Shown piece after piece: positions 60,014-64,000 of a stretch of 64,000 nt of DNA. Source of the stretch: Corynebacterium mustelae (GTDB taxonomy: Bacteria; Actinomycetota; Actinomycetes; Mycobacteriales; Mycobacteriaceae); NCBI RefSeq assembly GCF_001020985.1, contig NZ_CP011542.1, positions 1,054,001-1,118,000 of the forward strand. Reading direction: 5' to 3'. Position 1 is the first letter of the stretch. Every line of letters begins with the position of its first letter. Both the position numbers and the translations under genes were made by a program. Below the pieces are notes generated by a model. That model saw only the letters and a program-made list of their open reading frames with translations. It was not told where the DNA came from and made no database searches.

Positions 60014-61629
60014 ATCGGCGAACCCGAGGCAGACGAGTGATCGCCCAGATACATGTCAGCTTCGCACTTGGGCTCGCCGGAATTACCGTGGCCAGTTGCG
60101 CAGCAGACGCGGTACCGTCATCGGTTGCTGGTGCCCCTAATAGCAACGACAACGTGATCGACATTGTCGCCACTACGCCGATCATTGCGGATCTTGCCCG
60201 AAACGTTGCAGGCGATCGCGCTCGTGTTACCTCAGTGATGCCGCTTGGCTCCGATCCCCACAGCTACGAGCCGGGATTACGTAGCGTTCGCAACATTGCA
60301 AACGCGGACATAATTTTCAGCAACGGTCTCCTGCTGGAACAACAATCCCTGCTGCGTACCGCTCAAGAATCCCGGCTTCAAGACGTACCGTTCGTGGAAT
60401 TAGCTGATGCATCACCTCGCCACGGTGGTGAGTTGATTCCGCTGGTGGAAAACATCGCATTGGATACTGTGTGGTTGGGGATGCGCATTGCAGGCGACGG
60501 TGCGCAACTCGGGGCCCAAAAAACCAGCGGAGTGGACATGCACCTGAAAGCCGCGTCCGGCCCCGGCGATGCCGCAGCATATGTCACATCAACGTTCGGT
60601 TCCCCGGAGGTACTCTTTAACACAAGAGACGGCATTGACTTAGCCGACAGCACTATCCTGCCTGTCGACGCACACACTCACGTATCCTGGGCGTTTAGCA
60701 AACCCGGCGAATACCAGTTGACCTTTGGCGCAACGCTTGACACCCCCACTGGCCCGGTTGCGATCGATGATGCAACGATCACCGTCGCCGTAGGTGTGGA
60801 CCCCCACGCGATTGCAGCGAAACGCAACGCGCACATCATCGACTCTGGGCACGTGGATGTCACTGCGGACATTACACAGAAACGAATGCTTTTACGCGGC
60901 GACGCCCCTACCGGCACCGATACCTCATATAACTATGAACCAGAGGCCACCGTCGTTGTGGTGCCACCTAGCGTTTTACAAACCATTCCCGGTGAACCAG
61001 CGTTTAGATTCCTCGGCACCCCTGGATCAGAAGTTTACCTGCTGCCACAGGCAGTATTAGGAAAACACGTCCATGGCGAAGTAGACCCACACCTGTGGCA
61101 CTCGGTGAAAAATACCATCGCTATGGTGCGGGTCATCCAAGACGAACTTATCGCCATCGACCCCGGTGGTCGCGCCGATTATGTGGCCAACGCCAATGAG
61201 TACGTTGAAAAGCTCGACAACCTCGACCGCGATATACGGGCAAAAATTGCGCAGATTCCGCCGCAGCGTCGGCATCTAGTGACAACTCACGACGGCTACG
61301 CCTACCTAGGCGAGGATTACGACATTAATATTGCAGGATTTGTTACACCCAACCCAGCCATTGAACCGTCACCGCGCGACGTGATTGCGTTAACCCGGAC
61401 GCTAGAAAACCTACATGTTCCAGCCGTATTCTTAGAACCGAAACTGGCTGGTCGCGTTGGGGTGCTATCGGAGACAGCGCAGCGGTTGGGGATCGTAATC
61501 TGCACGATTCGTGGTGACACCCTTGATGAGCACGTGCCGACGTATGTGAAGCTGATGCGCACCAATGTTGACGAACTTGCCCGGTGTTTGGGGAAACCAG
61601 AAAGCCAAAGCATACAATCCGCAGAGTAA
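60010..61629 (+). CDS. Metal ABC transporter binding protein with inserted surface-repeat segments
   Basis: 539-residue ZnuA/TroA-type lipoprotein; the lipobox Cys is in TVASCAAD near residue 37. Lobe 1 has IVATTPIIADLARNVAG and the metal His in LGSDPHSYEP (about 84). At about residues 140-350 the binding protein is interrupted by surface-repeat sequence: first the domain's C-terminal part with AHTHVSWAFSKPGEY, then its N-terminal part DSGHVDVTAD...EVYLLPQA. The cluster A-I fold then resumes: GEVDPHLWH (metal His), TTHDGYAYLGEDY (His) and RGDTLDE (Asp). The normal family is about 300 residues. It matches the TIGRFAM anchored-repeat ABC transporter substrate-binding family. Zinc or manganese is inferred. 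Confidence 0.85.
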   Translation: MNRRTRGRRVIAQIHVSFALGLAGITVASCAADAVPSSVAGAPNSNDNVIDIVATTPIIADLARNVAGDRARVTSVMPLGSDPHSYEPGLRSVRNIANADIIFSNGLLLEQQSLLRTAQESRLQDVPFVELADASPRHGGELIPLVENIALDTVWLGMRIAGDGAQLGAQKTSGVDMHLKAASGPGDAAAYVTSTFGSPEVLFNTRDGIDLADSTILPVDAHTHVSWAFSKPGEYQLTFGATLDTPTGPVAIDDATITVAVGVDPHAIAAKRNAHIIDSGHVDVTADITQKRMLLRGDAPTGTDTSYNYEPEATVVVVPPSVLQTIPGEPAFRFLGTPGSEVYLLPQAVLGKHVHGEVDPHLWHSVKNTIAMVRVIQDELIAIDPGGRADYVANANEYVEKLDNLDRDIRAKIAQIPPQRRHLVTTHDGYAYLGEDYDINIAGFVTPNPAIEPSPRDVIALTRTLENLHVPAVFLEPKLAGRVGVLSETAQRLGIVICTIRGDTLDEHVPTYVKLMRTNVDELARCLGKPESQSIQSAE

Positions 61630-61721
61630 ACCGAGAAACGCTGAAAACCAGCTGGTGCTTTACGGGCCGACATCCGCTAGCGAACGTTACAACTTAAACC
61701 AACAGAACAAGAGGAAATGCA

Positions 61722-62666
61722 ATGATGAGGAAACTCACCCGACGAACCCCGCTCCGATCAGTCGCAGCCGTCGTGCTGGCGGCTGCCTGTCTTGCTACCA
61801 GCGCCGTGCCGGTTGCCGCAGGCGATCTCAATCAGGTTGTCAGTGCCGATGAAGCTATCGCCCCGGCCGGTGAGCTTATTGAATTTCGCTCCGGGCATGC
61901 CGATATCGGGCCGCTGATGGCGCCGAAGAAGGACGCTTCCGATGCGCCATTTTCCACCTATATTCGGGACGATTCCAGCGCCCCACCTGTGTGGCGCAGC
62001 CCAGAAGACGTGCTATTCGTGGTGGGGGACAACGCCAAACAAACCCTGCCAGAATCCGAAGACTTTGCATTCACCGGCGCGGCGCCAGGGGCATCGGTAT
62101 GGGTTGTTCCGCAGGTGGAACAGGTTGGTGTGCCGTGGGTGGGGTGGAATACCCAATCGCCAGCTTTTGTGGAGGCGATCACCGGCGGGATAACCATGAG
62201 CTTTATTGGGCATAGCGGGCCGGGGCAGTTCACGTTATTCCTGCAAAACGGTGGTTTTGAAAAGCCGCAACTGCTGTGGACTTCGGCTGATAAAACCGCC
62301 CAAGACATCTATGTCGATGCCAACACACATACCCACGCAAACTGGGTGTTCACGGAGCCGGGAATTCACCAGGTAGCGGTGAAGATAACTGCCGAATTGA
62401 AAGACGGTGGTGTGAAGGAGGACACAGAGATTTTAAGTTTCGCTGTGGGGGAAGAAGCGGACCTTCCTGCTGCCCAAGCGGTCACCTGGGATGGGGATTT
62501 TTTGGCCAAGGGTGATGAAAGCGGCGTGGCTGCCGTAGGTACCGTCGATCGTGCGGGAGAAAACCAAGCTGTGTTGTGGGCAATCATCGCCATAGTGGCG
62601 GTGCTAGTGATCGGCTCCATCATCGTGGTTATCAGGGCACTTGGTCGGCCGCGGGGTGAGAAGTGA
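61722..62666 (+). CDS. Surface-anchored repeat protein associated with the ABC transporter
   Basis: 314-residue exported protein. A Tat-neutral signal peptide (RTPLRSVAAVVLAAACLATSAVPVAA) is followed by one surface-repeat domain: FRSGHADIGPLM at the start, ASVWVVPQVEQVGVPWVGWNTQ, then NTHTHANWVFTEPGIHQVAVKI near residue 202. A C-terminal transmembrane helix covers about 284-303, with a basic end GRPRGEK. Its closest relatives by pattern are the ABC-transporter-associated repeat proteins. AGAGGA lies eight bases before the start. Its stop overlaps the GTG start of the ATPase gene. Confidence 0.8.
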   Translation: MMRKLTRRTPLRSVAAVVLAAACLATSAVPVAAGDLNQVVSADEAIAPAGELIEFRSGHADIGPLMAPKKDASDAPFSTYIRDDSSAPPVWRSPEDVLFVVGDNAKQTLPESEDFAFTGAAPGASVWVVPQVEQVGVPWVGWNTQSPAFVEAITGGITMSFIGHSGPGQFTLFLQNGGFEKPQLLWTSADKTAQDIYVDANTHTHANWVFTEPGIHQVAVKITAELKDGGVKEDTEILSFAVGEEADLPAAQAVTWDGDFLAKGDESGVAAVGTVDRAGENQAVLWAIIAIVAVLVIGSIIVVIRALGRPRGEK

Positions 62667-63463
62667 CGATCGACGTGCAATCACAACCCCAGTCACAACA
62701 ACAGCCACGAACTGCGCTGTTAACCGCCACCGACGTATCGGTGACACTTTCGGGGCGTCGTATTTTTGACTCCCTTAGCTTTTCCATGTCGGCCGGGGAA
62801 TTCGTCGGGCTTGTGGGGCCGAATGGTGCCGGAAAAACTACGTTTTTGCGAGCAATCTTAGGTCTAGTTCCAACGTCGTCTGGTGTGGTGGAAGTAGCAG
62901 GCAACAAAGGGCGTAAGCTGCGATCGGCGGTGGGTTACGTGCCACAACGGCACGAATTCGCCTGGGATTTTCCGATTTCAATTCGTGAATGTGTCGCAAA
63001 CGGCCGCACCGGTGTACTCGGATGGGTGCGCCGTCCGGGCCGCAGTGACTACGATGCAGTCGACGAGGCTATTGCCCGGGTGGGGTTGGAATCCCTCGCA
63101 TATCGCCCTATCGGCCAACTTTCGGGTGGTCAACGGCAACGCGTGCTGGTGGCGCGGGCGCTATCGACCAAACCGCAGGTTTTGCTTTTCGACGAACCCT
63201 TCACCGGTTTGGACATGCCGACCGCCGAACAATTAACCCGCCTGTTTTCCGACCTGGCGGATGCTGGCACCGCCATTATCATGTCAACCCATGACATTGG
63301 CGAAGCGCTGCATTCCTGCCACCGGCTGGTGCTGTTTAAAAACGGCATTCGTGCCGACGGTTCCCCTTCGGAATTAACGGACAAAACCCTATGGTGTGAC
63401 ACATTTGAGGTCGGCGAAAATTCGCCGCTGATAACCCTGGTGAGGGCACATACCCATGCTTGA
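62663..63463 (+). CDS. Metal ABC transporter ATPase (ZnuC/MntB type, anchored-repeat system)
   Basis: 266-residue ATPase. Walker A GPNGAGKTT is near residue 52, the Q-loop is in YVPQRHEFAWDFP near 94 with the F-P-I-S/V motif typical of zinc/manganese transporters, signature LSGGQRQRVL near 153, Walker B VLLFDEPFTGLD near 173 and the switch His in STHDIGEAL. The start is a GTG overlapping the previous stop (GTGA). It overlaps the permease gene by eight bases, so all three subunits and the surface protein are coupled. Confidence 0.9.
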   Translation: MTIDVQSQPQSQQQPRTALLTATDVSVTLSGRRIFDSLSFSMSAGEFVGLVGPNGAGKTTFLRAILGLVPTSSGVVEVAGNKGRKLRSAVGYVPQRHEFAWDFPISIRECVANGRTGVLGWVRRPGRSDYDAVDEAIARVGLESLAYRPIGQLSGGQRQRVLVARALSTKPQVLLFDEPFTGLDMPTAEQLTRLFSDLADAGTAIIMSTHDIGEALHSCHRLVLFKNGIRADGSPSELTDKTLWCDTFEVGENSPLITLVRAHTHA

Positions 63464-64000
63464 TATTTCTTTCATCGACTTCATCCACGATTTAACTAAC
63501 CCTGCCTTGGCCTTCTTACCTAAAGCCTTGCTGATGTCCGTCATGTCGGCGGTGGTCTGTGCCGTGGTGGGAACGTTTGTAGTGTTACGCGGCATGTCGT
63601 TTATCGGCGATGCCGTTGCCCATGCGGTTTTCCCGGGGCTGGCTATAGCATTCGCCCTCCAAATTTCGGTGCTGGTTGGTGGGGCGGTGGCCGGTGCGAC
63701 GGTTGCCCTGCTCATCGCGGTTTTCTCGCAGCGTCGACGCGTGAAGGAAGATGCCGTGATCGGTATTTTCTTCGCCGCGGCGTTCGCACTTGGTTTAGTG
63801 GTGATCTCCCGGATCCAGGGTTACACCGCCTCGTTAAATAACTTCCTCTTCGGTTCCATCACAGGTGTATCCACAACCGATTTGATCGTGGCTGGTGGGG
63901 TAGGGGTGCTGATTATCGGCGTGATCTTCCTGATCCTGCCGCAATTAACCGCCGTCGCTCTTGATCGGGAGACTGCCTTTGCCATGAACCTACCGGTTTT
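63456..64000 (+). CDS. Metal ABC transporter permease (ZnuB/ABC-3 type), partial
   Basis: The first 181 residues are in the window; the gene continues beyond it. The membrane helices and the family motif LRGMSFIGDAVAHAVFPGLA near residue 50 identify an ABC-3 family permease for zinc, manganese or iron. VKEDAVIGIFFAAAFALG and LFGSITGVS follow, as in ZnuB/MntC. It starts with ATG at 63456, sharing eight bases with the end of the ATPase gene. It completes the transporter with the binding protein and ATPase upstream. Confidence 0.9.
   Translation, partial: MLDISFIDFIHDLTNPALAFLPKALLMSVMSAVVCAVVGTFVVLRGMSFIGDAVAHAVFPGLAIAFALQISVLVGGAVAGATVALLIAVFSQRRRVKEDAVIGIFFAAAFALGLVVISRIQGYTASLNNFLFGSITGVSTTDLIVAGGVGVLIIGVIFLILPQLTAVALDRETAFAMNLPV

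Overview
The window reads as chromosomal DNA of a Corynebacterium (Actinobacteria, moderate G+C). This rests on the metG-tatD-rpf2 order followed further on by ksgA-ispE, a 476-residue GapB-type glyceraldehyde-3-phosphate dehydrogenase, a sialic-acid cluster of the C. glutamicum type with a fused permease-ATPase, and actinobacterial surface-anchored repeat proteins. No tRNA, rRNA, CRISPR array, prophage or intact insertion sequence was seen. I do not assign a species.

Layout. 1-3.2 kb: end of metG, tatD, the cell-wall lytic resuscitation factor rpf2 and a secreted CAP-domain protein. 3.5-14.4 kb: a co-directional sialic acid/amino-sugar operon with a Tat lipoprotein binding protein, permease, fused permease-ATPase, ATPase, nanA, nanE, regulator nanR, nanK, nagA and nagB. 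Together they import N-acetylneuraminate and convert it to fructose-6-phosphate. 14.6-22.3 kb: ksgA and ispE, a two-gene ABC exporter of the lactococcin-972-associated type with no recognisable bacteriocin gene, an ABC-F protein and a small monooxygenase. 22.5-30.3 kb: an ECF sigma factor with its membrane partner, polyphosphate kinase 2, a HAD phosphatase, a 3-hydroxyisobutyryl-CoA hydrolase-like enzyme, a TetR/DUF6882-like pair, and two uncharacterised genes of which one resembles SUKH (SMI1/KNR4) proteins. 30.4-32.9 kb: gapB and a divergent membrane protein.

33-45.5 kb is a branched-chain acyl-CoA catabolic region: thiolase, mmsA, 3-hydroxyisobutyryl-CoA hydrolase, mmsB, enoyl-CoA hydratase, acyl-CoA synthetase, TetR regulator, acyl-CoA dehydrogenase and an SDR dehydrogenase, interrupted by a MarR-MFS pair. 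It fits breakdown of valine/isoleucine-type acyl-CoAs. It is followed by acuC (protein deacetylase type) and a GNAT/acyl-CoA-synthetase fusion of the Pat type, which suggests control of the synthetase by reversible lysine acetylation. A 16-bp palindrome-like element lies upstream of mmsA, the synthetase and the Pat-type gene.

50-64 kb: a degenerate CAP-like secreted protein, an orphan surface-repeat protein, prfC, an SDR oxidoreductase, and then the most striking locus (54.9 kb to the window end). Four secreted or membrane-anchored proteins carry a repeated His-x-His...W-x-F...P-G-x-Y domain. They sit with a zinc/manganese-type ABC transporter whose binding protein has the same domain inserted between its lobes, in apparently permuted order. 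I infer a surface metal-capture and relay system. The permease gene runs off the window.
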